From assembly GCF_029227915.1 (NCBI RefSeq), contig NC_079881.1:6698001-6762000 (forward strand): a stretch of 64,000 nt of DNA, given 5' to 3'. The DNA is from Hydractinia symbiolongicarpus. Lineage: Eukaryota > Cnidaria > Hydrozoa > Anthoathecata > Hydractiniidae. Below, piece by piece: positions 36,821-48,608 of this stretch; position 1 is the stretch's first letter, and each line of letters begins with the position of its first letter. The notes beneath the pieces are model-generated. The model had not been told where the DNA came from. It was given only the letters and a program-made list of their open reading frames with translations, and ran no database searches. The position numbers were made by a program, and so were the translations under genes.

Positions 36821-37426
36821 ATAGGAATCGCCTAGAATATTTAAGGAACAACTTGTTCATGGTCTTACGTAAAATATCCATCACACAGAACACAACAAAT
36901 GTTGTGTTTCGACAAAACATTCATAACATGAATGTTGGATATTATTTCTTAAATTGTCAAGTCAAACATACAATCCAAGCCACGAAAAAGCTCAACCATA
37001 ATATCTTTCAGCAATTGTCAGTTGATTGGTTACTACCCGTTACAGCAGAATATAGTCTTATGCACAAATTTGCGATAAGCAATTGGGCCTGTGCGGGAGT
37101 TTAACCTGCGACATCTCGCACCAGAAGCGAGAATCATACTAATAGACCAACAGGCCAGGATATCATTGAAACCTCCGATTGTGTCATTATATGCAGAGAG
37201 GATTACTGAATATTTGTAGGAAAGAGGTTACGAATAGCTTCCTCGTGGGCAATGTATATAGACAAATCGGAGTGTAAAGTTGATTTGTAAAATTGCAAAG
37301 TAACATTTTCGAAACGCATCCATAAAACAACTCTGTCAAGAACTCATTTCGAGAATCGTCATTCCAGAGATAGTAAATGCTTCACCGGAGCTTATGACAC
37401 TTATCAATTATGTGTCATTTGCAGTT

Positions 37427-37498
37427 GGGCCTGTCCGGGAGTTGAACCCGGGACCTTTCGCACCCTAAGCGAGAATCATGCCACTAGACCAACAGGCC
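37427..37498 (-). tRNA. tRNA-Pro(AGG), 27:43 mismatch
   Basis: Consensus except C-A at 27:43. Its duplicate is at 39461. Confidence 0.65.
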
Positions 37499-38104
37499 AT
37501 AGGCATCGTCTAAAATATTTAGGCAACATATTGTTCGTGGTCTTACGTGAAATATCCATCACACAGTTCACAGAGAATATTGTTTTTCTTCAAAACATTC
37601 ATAACATGAATGTTGGATATTATTTCTTGAATTGTCAAGTCAACCATACAATCCAAGCCACGAAAAAGCTCAACCATAATATCTTTCAGCAATTGTCAGT
37701 TGATTGGTTACTACCCGTTACAGTAGAATATAGTCTTATGTACAAATTTGCGATAAGCAATTGGGCCTGTGCGGGAGTTTAACCTGCGGCATCTCACACT
37801 AGAAGCGAGAATCATGCTAATAGACCAACAAGCCAGGATATCATTGAAACCTCCGATTGGGTCATTATATGCACAGAGGAATACTGAATATTTGTAGGAA
37901 AGAGGTTACGAATAGCTTCCTCGTGGGCAATGCATATAAACAAATCGGAGTATAAAGTTGATTTTTAAAATTGTAAAGAAAAATTTTTAAATCAAATCCG
38001 TATAACAACTCTCTCAAAAAGTCATTGTGAGAATTGTCATTCCAGAGATAGTAAATGCTTCACCGGAGCTTATGACTCTTACCAATTATGTGTGATTTGC
38101 AGTT

Positions 38105-38176
38105 GGGCCTGTCCGGGAGTTGAACCCGGGACCTCTCGCACCCTAAGCGAGAATCATGCCACTAGACCAACAGGCC
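38105..38176 (-). tRNA. tRNA-Pro(AGG), consensus copy
   Basis: Full consensus. Its 2034-bp duplicate is at 40139. Confidence 0.93.
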
Positions 38177-38271
38177 ATAGGAATCGTCTAGAATATTTAG
38201 GGAACAACTTGTTCATGGTCTTACGTAAAATATCCATCACACAGAACACAACAAATGTTGTTTTTCGACAA

Positions 38272-38292
38272 AACATTCATAACATGAATGTT
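38272..38292. repeat. spacer inverted repeat (example from one unit)
   Basis: AACATTCAT, three bases, then ATGAATGTT: a perfect 9-bp inverted repeat. It lies in the A spacer of most units, about 96 bp upstream of the tRNA-Pro 5' end in this one. Some subfamilies break it by one base, so it is not strictly kept. Confidence 0.7.
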
Positions 38293-38782
38293 GGATATTA
38301 TTTCTTAAATTGTCAAGTCAAACATACAATCCAAGCCACGAAAAAGCTCAACCATAATATCTTTCAGCAATTGTCAGTTGATTGGTTACTACCCGTTACA
38401 GCAGAATATAGTCTTATGCACAAATTTGCGATAAGCAATTGGGCCTGTGCGGGAGTTTAACCTGCGACATCTCGCACCAGAAGCGAGAATCATACTAATA
38501 GACCAACAGGCCAGGATATCATTGAAACCTCCGATTGTGTCATTATATGCAAAGAGGATTACTGAATATTTGTAGGAAAGAGGTTACGAATAGCTTCCTC
38601 GTGGGCAATGTATATAGACAAATCGGAGGGTAAAGTTGATTTGTAAAATTGCAAAGTAACATTTTCGAAACGCATCCATAAAACAACTCTGTCAAGAACT
38701 CATTTCGAGAATCTTCATTCCAGAGATAGTAAATGCTTCACCGGAGCTTATGACTCTTACCAATTATGTGTGATTTGCAGTT

Positions 38783-38854
38783 GGGCCTGTCCGGGAGTTG
38801 AACCCGGGACCTCTCGCACCCTAAGGGAGAATCATGCCACTAGACCAACAGGCC
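38783..38854 (-). tRNA. tRNA-Pro(AGG), 30:40 mismatch
   Basis: Duplicate of 36749, with the same C-C mispair. Private spacer changes on both sides are also shared. Confidence 0.65.
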
Positions 38855-39460
38855 ATAGGAATCGCCTAGAATATTTAAGGAACAACTTGTTCATGGTCTT
38901 ACGTAAAATATCCATCACACAGAACACAACAAATGTTGTGTTTCGACAAAACATTCATAACATGAATGTTGGATATTATTTCTTAAATTGTCAAGTCAAA
39001 CATACAATCCAAGCCACGAAAAAGCTCAACCATAATATCTTTCAGCAATTGTCAGTTGATTGGTTACTACCCGTTACAGCAGAATATAGTCTTATGCACA
39101 AATTTGCGATAAGCAATTGGGCCTGTGCGGGAGTTTAACCTGCGACATCTCGCACCAGAAGCGAGAATCATACTAATAGACCAACAGGCCAGGATATCAT
39201 TGAAACCTCCGATTGTGTCATTATATGCAGAGAGGATTACTGAATATTTGTAGGAAAGAGGTTACGAATAGCTTCCTCGTGGGCAATGTATATAGACAAA
39301 TCGGAGTGTAAAGTTGATTTGTAAAATTGCAAAGTAACATTTTCGAAACGCATCCATAAAACAACTCTGTCAAGAACTCATTTCGAGAATCGTCATTCCA
39401 GAGATAGTAAATGCTTCACCGGAGCTTATGACACTTATCAATTATGTGTCATTTGCAGTT

Positions 39461-39532
39461 GGGCCTGTCCGGGAGTTGAACCCGGGACCTTTCGCACCCT
39501 AAGCGAGAATCATGCCACTAGACCAACAGGCC
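39461..39532 (-). tRNA. tRNA-Pro(AGG), 27:43 mismatch
   Basis: Duplicate of 37427. Only 27:43 is mispaired. Confidence 0.65.
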
Positions 39533-40138
39533 ATAGGCATCGTCTAAAATATTTAGGCAACATATTGTTCGTGGTCTTACGTGAAATATCCATCACACAG
39601 TTCACAGAGAATATTGTTTTTCTTCAAAACATTCATAACATGAATGTTGGATATTATTTCTTGAATTGTCAAGTCAACCATACAATCCAAGCCACGAAAA
39701 AGCTCAACCATAATATCTTTCAGCAATTGTCAGTTGATTGGTTACTACCCGTTACAGTAGAATATAGTCTTATGTACAAATTTGCGATAAGCAATTGGGC
39801 CTGTGCGGGAGTTTAACCTGCGGCATCTCACACTAGAAGCGAGAATCATGCTAATAGACCAACAAGCCAGGATATCATTGAAACCTCCGATTGGGTCATT
39901 ATATGCACAGAGGAATACTGAATATTTGTAGGAAAGAGGTTACGAATAGCTTCCTCGTGGGCAATGCATATAAACAAATCGGAGTATAAAGTTGATTTTT
40001 AAAATTGTAAAGAAAAATTTTTAAATCAAATCCGTATAACAACTCTCTCAAAAAGTCATTGTGAGAATTGTCATTCCAGAGATAGTAAATGCTTCACCGG
40101 AGCTTATGACTCTTACCAATTATGTGTGATTTGCAGTT

Positions 40139-40210
40139 GGGCCTGTCCGGGAGTTGAACCCGGGACCTCTCGCACCCTAAGCGAGAATCATGCCACTAGA
40201 CCAACAGGCC
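40139..40210 (-). tRNA. tRNA-Pro(AGG), consensus copy
   Basis: Full consensus; duplicate of 38105. Last consensus gene before the array becomes less regular. Confidence 0.93.
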
Positions 40211-40816
40211 ATAGGAATCGTCTAGAATATTTAGGGAACAACTTGTTCATGGTCTTACGTAAAATATCCATCACACAGAACACAACAAATGTTGTTTTTC
40301 GACAAAACATTCATAACATGAATGTTGGATATTATTTCTTAAATTGTCAAGTCAAACATACAATCCAAGCCACGAAAAAGCTCAACCATAATATCTTTCA
40401 GCAATTGTCAGTTGATTGGTTACTACCCGTTACAGCAGAATATAGTCTTATGCACAAATTTGCGATAAGCAATTGGGCCTGTGCGGGAGTTTAACCTGCG
40501 ACATCTCGCACCAGAAGCGAGAATCATACTAATAGACCAACAGGCCAGGATATCATTAAAACCTCCGATTGTGTCATTATATGCAAAGAGGATTACTGAA
40601 TATTTGTAGGAAAGAGGTTACGAATAGCTTCCTCGTGGGCAATGTATATAGACAAATCGGAGTGTAAAGTTGATTTGTAAAATTGCAAAGTAACATTTTC
40701 GAAACGCATCCATAAAACAACTCTGTCAAGAACTCATTTCGAGAATCGTCATTCCAGAGATAGTAAATGCTTCACCGGAGCTTATGACACTTATCAACTA
40801 TGTGTCATTTGCAGTT

Positions 40817-40888
40817 GGGCCTGTCCGGGAGTTGAACCTGCGGCATCTCGCACCAGAAGCGAGAATCATGCTAATAGACCATTAAGCC
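40817..40888 (-). pseudogene. A/B hybrid tRNA-like element (crossover inside the tRNA)
   Basis: The 3' end is A-like (acceptor and T loop TTCAACT with C56). From the T-stem 5' strand on, it is B-like (anticodon CTG, D loop without GG). A B spacer follows. The T stem is mispaired at the join. Direct trace of recombination between A and B elements. Confidence 0.75.
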
Positions 40889-41158
40889 AGGATATCATTG
40901 AAACCTCCGATTGTGTCATTATGTGGAGAGAGGATTACTGAATATTTGTAGGAAAGAGGTTACAAATAGCTTCCTCGTGGGCAATGCATGTAGACAAATC
41001 GGAGTGTAAAGATGATTTGTAAAATTGTAAAGTAACATTTTCGAAACGATACCATAAAACAACTCTGTCAAGAACTCATTTCGAGAATCGTCATTCCAGA
41101 TATAGTAAATGCTTCACCAAAGATTATGACACTTACCAATTATGTGTGATTTGCAGTT

Positions 41159-41230
41159 GGGCCTGTCCGGGAGTGGAACCGGGGACCTGTCGCACCCTAA
41201 GCGAGAATCATGCCACTGGACCTACAGGCC
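41159..41230 (-). pseudogene. tRNA-Pro(AGG) A element, several changes
   Basis: Changes in the T loop (A58 to C) and T stem, at 27:43, in D-loop A14, and in the acceptor/D linker. Anticodon loop is consensus. Confidence 0.6.
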
Positions 41231-41834
41231 ATAGGCATCGTCTAAAATGTTTAGGCAACAACTTGTTCATGGTCTTACGTGAAATATCCATCACACAGAA
41301 CACAAAGAATATTGTTTTTCTTCAAAACATTCATAACATGAATGTTGGATATTATTTCTTGAATTGTCAAGTCAACCATACAATCCAAGCCACGAAAAAG
41401 CTTAACCATAATATCTTTCAGCAATTTTCAGTTGATCGTTACTACCCGTTACAGTAGAATATAGTCTAATGCACAAATTGCAATAAGCAATTGGGCCTGT
41501 GCGGGAGTTTAACCTGCGACATCTCGCACCAGAAGCAAGAATCATACTAATAGACTAACAGGCCAGGATATCATTGAAACCTCCGATTGTGTCATTATAT
41601 GCAGAGAGGATTACTGAATATTTGTAGGAAAGGGGTTACAAATAGCTTCCTCGTGGGCAATGCATATAGACCAATGGGAGTGTAAAGTTGATTTGTAAAA
41701 TTGTAAAGTATCATTTTCAAAACGAATCCATAAAACAAATCTGTCAAGAATTATTTTCGAGAATAGTCATTCCAGAGATAGTAAATGCTTCACCGAAGCT
41801 TATGACACTTACCAATTATGTGTGATTTACAGTT

Positions 41835-41901
41835 GGGCCTGTCCGGGAGTTGAACCCGGGACCTCTCGCACTCTAAGCGAGAATCATGCCACTAGACAAA
41901 C
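41835..41901 (-). pseudogene. tRNA-Pro-like element, 5' end deleted, anticodon AGA
   Basis: Same 19-bp deletion as the copy ending at 25557. The anticodon loop reads TTAGAGT, so positions 34-36 are AGA instead of AGG. Confidence 0.7.
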
Positions 41902-42494
41902 AAATATTTAGGGAACAACTTGTTCATGGTCTAACGTGAAATATCCATCACACCGAACACAAAAAATATTGTTTTTTCGACAAAACATTCATAACATGAA
42001 TGTTGTATATTATTTCTTGAATTGTCAAGTCAACCATCCAAGCCAAGCCACGAAAAAGCTCAACCATAATATTTTTCAGCAATTGTCAGTTGATTGGTTA
42101 CTACCCTTTGCAGTAGAATATAGTCTTATGCACAAATTTGGGATAAGCAATTGGCCCTGTGCGGGAGTTTAACCATTGATATCTCGCACCAGAAGCGAGA
42201 ATCATACTAATAGACCAACAGGCCAGGATATCATTGAAACCTGCGATTGTGTAATTATATGCAGAGAGGATTACTGAATATTTGTAGGAAAAGGGTTACA
42301 AATAGCTTCCTCGTGGGCAATGCATATAGACAAATCGGAGTGTAAAGTTGATTTGTAAAATGGTAAAGAAACATTTTTAAAACAAATCCATAAAACAACT
42401 CTGTCAAGAATTCATTTCGAGAATCGTCATTCCAGAGATAGTAAATGCTTCACCGGAGCTTATGACACTTACCAATTATGTGTGATTTGTAGGT

Positions 42495-42566
42495 GGGCCT
42501 GTGCGAGAGTTTAACCTGCGGCATCTCACACTAGAAGCGAGAATCATGCTAATAGACCAACAAGCT
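42495..42566 (-). pseudogene. B-type element in the A position, anticodon CTA
   Basis: 342 bp after the B element at 42153. Anticodon loop TTCTAGT with stem CTCGC/GTGAG paired through one G-T. C56 is lost and 1:72 is A-C. Confidence 0.7.
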
Positions 42567-42836
42567 AGGATATCATTGAAACCTCCGATTGGGTCATTAT
42601 ATGCAGAGAGGATTACTGAATATTTGAAGGAAAGAGGTTACGAATAGCTTCCTCGTTGGCAACGCATATAGACAAATCGGAGTGTAAAGTTGATTTGTAA
42701 AATTGTAAAGTAACATTTTCGAAACGAATCCATAAAACAACTCTGTCAAGAATTTATTTCGATAATCGTCATTCCAGAGATAGTAAATGCTTCACCGGAG
42801 CTTATGACACTTACCAATTATGTGTGATTTGTAGTT

Positions 42837-42909
42837 GGGCCTGTGTGGGAATTTGAACCCGGGACCTCTCGCACCCTAAGCGAGAATATTGCCACTAGAC
42901 CAACATGCC
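42837..42909 (-). pseudogene. tRNA-Pro(AGG) A element, 73 nt
   Basis: One extra base in the T loop and mispairs in the T stem and acceptor. Anticodon arm is consensus. Confidence 0.6.
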
Positions 42910-43516
42910 ATAGGAATCGTCTAGAATATTTATGGAACAACTTGTTCATGGTCTTACGTGAAATATCCATCACACAGAACACAAAAAATGTTGTTTTTTC
43001 GACAAAACATTCATAACATAAATGTTGGATATTATTTCTTGAATTGTCAAGTCAACCACACAATCCAAGCCACGAAAAAGCTCAACCATAATATCTTTCA
43101 GCAATTGTCAGTTTATTGGTTACTACCCGTTACAGTACAATATAGTCTTATGCACAAATTTGCGATACGCAATTGGGCCTGTGCGGGAGTTTAACCTGCG
43201 ACATCTCGCACCAAAAGCGAGAATCATGCTAATAGACCAACAAACCAGGATATCATTGAAACCTCCGATTGGGTCATTATATGCAGAGAGGATTACTGAA
43301 TATTTGTAGGAAAGAGGTTACGAATAGCTTCCTCGTGGGCAATGCATATAGACAAATCGGAGTGTAAAGTTGATTTGTAAAATTGTAAAGTAACATTGTC
43401 GAAACGAATCCATAAAACAACTCTGTCAAGAATTCATTTCGAGAATCGTCATTCCAGAGATAGTAAATGCTTCACCGGAGCTTATGACACTTACCAATTA
43501 TGTGTGATTTGTAGTT

Positions 43517-43588
43517 GGGCCTGTGCGGGAATTGAACCCGGGACCTCTCGCACCCTAAGCGAGAATCATGCCATTAGACCAACAGGCC
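43517..43588 (-). tRNA. tRNA-Pro(AGG), one T-stem mismatch
   Basis: T-stem 49:65 is C-C (the 65 base matches the B type). The D loop has one change (GTGG to ATGG, at G15). Other stems are consensus. Confidence 0.55.
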
Positions 43589-44195
43589 ATAGGAATCGTC
43601 TAGAATATTTAGGGAATAACTTGTTCATGGTCTTACGTGAAATATCCATCACACAGAACACAAAAAATGTTGTTTTTTCGACAAAACATTCATAACATGA
43701 ATGTTGGCTATTATTTCTTGAATTGTCAAGTCAACCATACAATCCAAGCCACGAAAAAGCTCAACCATAATATCTTTCAGATATTGTCAGTTGATTGGTT
43801 AATACCCGTTACAGTAGAATATAGTCTTATGCACAAATTTGCGATAAGCAATTGCGCCTGTGCGGGAGTTTAACCTGCGACATCTCGCACCAGAAGCGAG
43901 AATTATACTAATAGACCAACAGGCCAGGATATCATTGAAACCTCCGATTGTGTCATTATATGCAGAGGGGATTACTGAATATTTGTAGGAAAGGGGTTAC
44001 AAATAGCTTCCTCGTGGGCAATGCATATAATCAAATCGGAGTGTAAAGTTGATTTGTAAAATTGTAAGGTAACATTTTTGAAACAAATCCGTAAAAAAAC
44101 TCTGTCAAGAAATCATTTTAAGAATCGTCATTCCAGAGATAGTATATGCTTCACCGAAGCTTATGACACTTACCAATTATGTGTGATTTGTAGGT

Positions 44196-44267
44196 GGGCC
44201 TGTGCGAGAGTTTAACCTGCGGCATCTCACACTAGAAGCGAGAATCATGCTAATAGACCAACAAGCT
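44196..44267 (-). pseudogene. B-type element in the A position, anticodon CTA
   Basis: Copy of 42495, with the same CTA anticodon-position bases and A-C closing pair. Follows the B element at 43854 by 342 bp. Confidence 0.7.
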
Positions 44268-44537
44268 AGGATATCATTGAAACCTCCGATTGGGTCATTA
44301 TATGCAGAGAGGATTACTGAATAATTGTAGGAAAGAGGTTACGAATAGCTTCCTCGTTGGCAACGCATATAGACAAATCGGAGTGTGAAGTTGATTTGTA
44401 AAATTGTAAAGTAACATTTTCGAAACGAATCCATAAAACAACTCTGTCAAGAATTTATTTCGAGAATCGTCATTCCAGAGATAGTAAATGCTTCACCGGA
44501 GCTTATGACACTTACCAATTATGTGTGATTTGTAGTT

Positions 44538-44609
44538 GGGCCTGTCCGGGAGTTGAACCCGGGATCTCTCGCACCCTAAGCGAGAATAATGCCACTAGAC
44601 CAACAGGCC
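44538..44609 (-). tRNA. tRNA-Pro(AGG), D-stem 12:23 mismatch
   Basis: Acceptor, anticodon and T arms and both boxes are consensus. G23 is T, breaking one D-stem pair, and one variable-loop base differs. Confidence 0.6.
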
Positions 44610-45216
44610 ATAGGAATCGTCTAGAATATTTATGGAACAACTTGTTCATGGTCTTATGTGAAATATCCATCACACAGAACACAAAAAATGTTGTTTTTTC
44701 GACAAAACATTCATAACATAAATGTTGGATATTATTTCTTGAATTGTCAAGTCAACCACACAATCCTAGCCACGAAAAAGCTCAACCATAATATCTTTCA
44801 GCAATTGTCAGTTGATTGGTTACTACCCGTTACAGTAGAATATAGTCTTATGCACAAATTTGCGATAAGCAATTGGGCCTGTGCGGGAGTTTAACCTGCG
44901 ACATCTCGCACCAGAAGCGAGAATCATGCTAATAGACCAACAAGCCAGGATATCATTGAAACCTCCGATTGTGTCATTATATGCGGAGAGAATTACTGAA
45001 TATTTGTAGGAAAGGGGTTTCAAATAGCTTCCTCGTGGGCAATTCATATAAACAAATTGGTGTGTAAAGTTGATTTGTAAAGTTGTAAAGTAGCATTTTT
45101 GAAACAAATCCGTAAAACAACTCTGTCAAGAAGTCATTTTGAGAATCGTCATTCCAGAGATAGTATATGCTTCACCGAAGCTTATGACACTTACCAATTA
45201 TGTGTGATTTGTAGGT

Positions 45217-45288
45217 GGGCCTGCGCGGGAGTTTAACCTGCGGCATCTCGCACCAGAAGCGAGAATCATGCTAATAGACCAACAAGCC
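45217..45288 (-). pseudogene. B-type element in the A position
   Basis: Follows the B element at 44875 by 342 bp. C56 is lost. Anticodon-position bases CTG. Confidence 0.7.
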
Positions 45289-45558
45289 AGGATATCATTG
45301 AAACCTCCGATTGGGTCATTATATGCAGAGAGAATTACTGAATATTTGTAGAAAAGAGGTTACGAATACCTTCCTCGTGGGCAATGCATATAGACAAATC
45401 GGAGTGTAAAGTTGATTTGTAAAATTGTAAAGTAACATTTTCAAAACGAATCCATAAAACAACTCTGTCAAGAATTCATTTCAAGAATCATCATTCCAGA
45501 GATAGTAAATGCTTCACCGAAGCTTATGACACTTTTCAATTATGTATGATTTTTATTT

Positions 45559-45629
45559 GGGCTGTCCGGGAGTTGAACCCGGGACCTCTCGCACCCTAAA
45601 CGAGAATCATGCCACTAGACCAACAGGCC
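45559..45629 (-). pseudogene. tRNA-Pro(AGG) A element, acceptor one base short
   Basis: Same acceptor deletion as 28947 and 29968. Anticodon stem has one T-G pair (31:39). Boxes intact. Confidence 0.6.
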
Positions 45630-46235
45630 ATAGGCATCGTCTAAAATATTTAGGCAACAACTTGTTCATGGTCTTACCTGAAATATCCATCACACAGAAC
45701 ACAAAGAATATTGTTTATATTCAAAACATTCATAACATGAATGTTGGATATTATTTCTTGAATTGTCAAGACAACTATACAATCCAAGCCTCGAAAAAGC
45801 TCAACCATAATATCTTTCAGCAATTGTCAGTTGATTGGTTACTACCCGTTACAGTAGAATATAGTCTTATGCACAAATTTGCGATAAGCAATTGGGCCTG
45901 TGCGGGAGTTTAACCTGCGACATCTCGCACCAGAAGCGAGAATCATACTAAGAGACCAACAGGCCAGGATATCATTGAAACCTCCGATTGTGTCATTATA
46001 TGCAAAGAGGATTACTGAATATTTGTAGGAAAGGGGTTACAAATAGCTTCCTCGTGGACAATGCATATAAACAAATCGGAGTGTAAAGTTGATTTGTAAA
46101 ATTGTAAAGTAACATTTTTGAAACAAATCCGTAAAACAACTCTGTCAAGAAGTCATTTTGAGAATCTTCATTCCAGAGATAGTATATGCTTCACCGAAGC
46201 TTATGACACTTACCAATTATGTGTGATTTGTAGGT

Positions 46236-46307
46236 GGGCCTGTGCGGGAGTTTAACCTGCGGCATCTCGCACCAGAAGCGAGAATCGTGCTAATAGACCA
46301 ACAAGCC
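46236..46307 (-). pseudogene. B-type element in the A position
   Basis: Follows the B element at 45894 by 342 bp. C56 is lost. Anticodon-position bases CTG. Confidence 0.7.
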
Positions 46308-46577
46308 AGGATATCATTGAAACTTCCGATTGGGTCATTATATGCAGAGAGGATTACTGAATATTTGTAGGAAAGAGGTTACGAATAGCTTCCTCGTGGG
46401 CAATGCATATAAACAAATCGGAGTGTAAAGTTGATTTGTAAAATTGTAAAGTAATATTTTTGAAACAAATCCGTAAAACAACTCTGTCAAGAAGTCATTG
46501 TGAGAATTGTCATTCCAGAGATAGTAAATGCTTCACCGGAGCTTATGACACTTACCAATTATGTGTGATTTGTAGTT

Positions 46578-46649
46578 GGGCCTGTCCGGGAGTTGAACCC
46601 GCTAACTCTCGCACCCTTAGCGAGAATCATGCCACTAGACCAACAGGCC
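46578..46649 (-). pseudogene. tRNA-Pro A element, U33-to-A class
   Basis: Acceptor pairs fully and anticodon stem CTCGC/GCGAG is intact. The loop reads TAAGGGT, so the invariant U33 is A. The T-stem 5' strand is also damaged. Confidence 0.65.
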
Positions 46650-47254
46650 ATGGGAATCGTCTAGAATATTTAGGGAACAACTTGTTCATAGTCTTACGTG
46701 AAATATCCACCACACAACACAAAAAATGTTGTTTTTTCTTCAAAACATTCGTAACATGAATGTTGGATATTATTTCTTGAATTGTCAAGTCAACCACACA
46801 ATCCAAGCTACGAAAAAGCTCAACTATAATATTTTTCAGCAATTGTCAGTTGATTGGTTACTAACCTTTACAGTAGAATATAGTCTTATGCACAAATTTG
46901 CGATAAGCAATTGGGCCTGTGCGGGAGTTTAACCTGCGACATCTCGCACCAGAAGCGAGAATCATGCTAATAGACCAACAAGCCAGGATATCATTGAAAC
47001 TTCCGATTGGGTCATTATATGCAGATAGGATTACTGAATATTTGTAGGAAAGAGGTTACGAATAGCTTCCTCGTGGGCAATCCATATAAACAAATCGGAG
47101 TGTAAAGTTGATTTGTAAAATTGTAAAGTAACATTTTTGAAACAAATCCGTAAAACAACTCTGTCAAGAAGTCATTGTGAGAATTGTCATTCCAGAGATA
47201 GTAAATGCTTCACCGGAGCTTATGACACTTACCATTTATGTGTGATTTGTAGTT

Positions 47255-47326
47255 GGGCCTGTCCGGGAGTTGAACCCGGAAACTCTCGCACCCTTAGCGA
47301 GAATCATGCCACTAGACCAACAAGCC
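47255..47326 (-). pseudogene. tRNA-Pro A element, U33-to-A class
   Basis: U33 is A as in the previous unit, 677 bp away. Acceptor 4:69 is T-G. Variable region and T stem carry changes. Confidence 0.65.
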
Positions 47327-47931
47327 ATGGGAATCGTCTAGAATATTTAGGGAACAACTTGTTCATAGTCTTACGTGAAATATCCACCACACAAAACAAA
47401 AATTGTTGTTTTTTCTTCAAAACATTCGTAACATGAATGTTGGATATTATTTCTTGAATTGTCAAGTCAACCACACAATCCAAGCTACGAAAAAGCTCAA
47501 CTATAATATTTTTCAGCAATTGTCAGTTGATTGGTTACTAACCTTTACAGTAGAATATAGTCTTATGCACAAATTTGCGATAAGAAATTGGGCCTGTGCG
47601 GGAGTTTAACCTGCGACATCTCGCACCAGAAGCGAGAATCATGCTAATAGACCAACAAGCCAGGATATCATTGAAACTTCCGATTGGGTCATTATATGCA
47701 GATAGGATTACTGAATATTTGTAGGAAAGAGGTTACGAATAGCTTCCTCGTGGGCAATCCATATAAACAAATCGGAGTGTAAAGTTGATTTGTAAAATTG
47801 TAAAGTAACATTTTTGAAACAAATCCGTAAAACAACTCTGTCAAGAAGTCATTGTGAGAATTGTCATTCCAGAGATAGTAAATGCTTCACCGGAGCTTAT
47901 GACACTTACCATTTATGTGTGATTTGTAGTT

Positions 47932-48003
47932 GGGCCTGTCCGGGAGTTAAACCCGGGAACTCTCGCACCCTTAGCGAGAATCATGCCATTAGACCAACAG
48001 GCC
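47932..48003 (-). pseudogene. tRNA-Pro A element, U33-to-A class
   Basis: U33 is A and C56 is T, so this copy also loses box B. Confidence 0.65.
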
Positions 48004-48608
48004 ATGGGAATCGTCTAGAATATTTAGGGAACAACTTGTTCATAGTCTTACGTGAAATATCCACCACACAACACAAAAAATGTTGTTTTTTCTTCAAAAC
48101 ATTCGTAACATGATTGTTGGATATTATTTCTTGAATTGTCAAGTCAACCACACAATCCAAGCTACGAAAAAGCTCAACTATAATATTTTTCAGCAATTGT
48201 CAGTTGATTGGTTACTAACCTTTACAGTAGAATATAGTCTTATGCACAAATTTGCGATAAGCAATTGGGCCTGTGCGGGAGTTTAACCTGCGACATCTCG
48301 CACCAGAAGCAAGAATCATGCTAATAGACCAACAAGCCAGGATATCATTGAAACTTCCGATTGGGTCATTATATGCAGAGAGGATTACTGAATATTTGTA
48401 GGAAAGAGGTTACGAATAGCTTCCTCGTGGGCAATCCATATAAACAAATCGGAGTGTAAAGTTGATTTGTAAAATTGTAAAGTAACATTTTTGAAACAAA
48501 TCCGTAAAACAACTCTGTCAAGAAGTCATTGTGAGAATTGTCATTCCAGAGATAGTAAATGCTTCACCGGAGCTTATGACACTTACCATTTATGTGTGAT
48601 TTGTAGTT

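Larger units (their letters stand above)
30304..40816 (-). repeat. tRNA-Pro satellite array, block IV (most homogeneous; higher-order repeats)
   Basis: Very regular 678-bp units holding seven consensus-quality tRNA-Pro genes. B elements lie at 30304-30375, 30982-31053, 31661-31732, 32339-32410, 33017-33088, 33695-33766, 34373-34444, 35051-35122, 35729-35800, 36407-36478, 37085-37156, 37763-37834, 38441-38512, 39119-39190, 39797-39868 and 40475-40546. The B copies at 30304, 31661, 33017, 34373, 35051, 35729, 37763 and 39797 have CTA at positions 34-36; the others have CTG. Two unit types alternate every 1356 bp up to about 35 kb, then a three-unit 2034-bp block repeats. The spacers hold no supported gene. 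Confidence 0.95.

Noticed and set aside
31990-40494. Repeated 122-codon plus-strand frames, one per unit, with a PGVEPGTSRTL-type peptide
   Set aside because: The peptide is the reverse strand of tRNA-Pro, a known source of spurious database proteins. Starts are non-ATG and the frames depend on tRNA sequence constraint, not coding.
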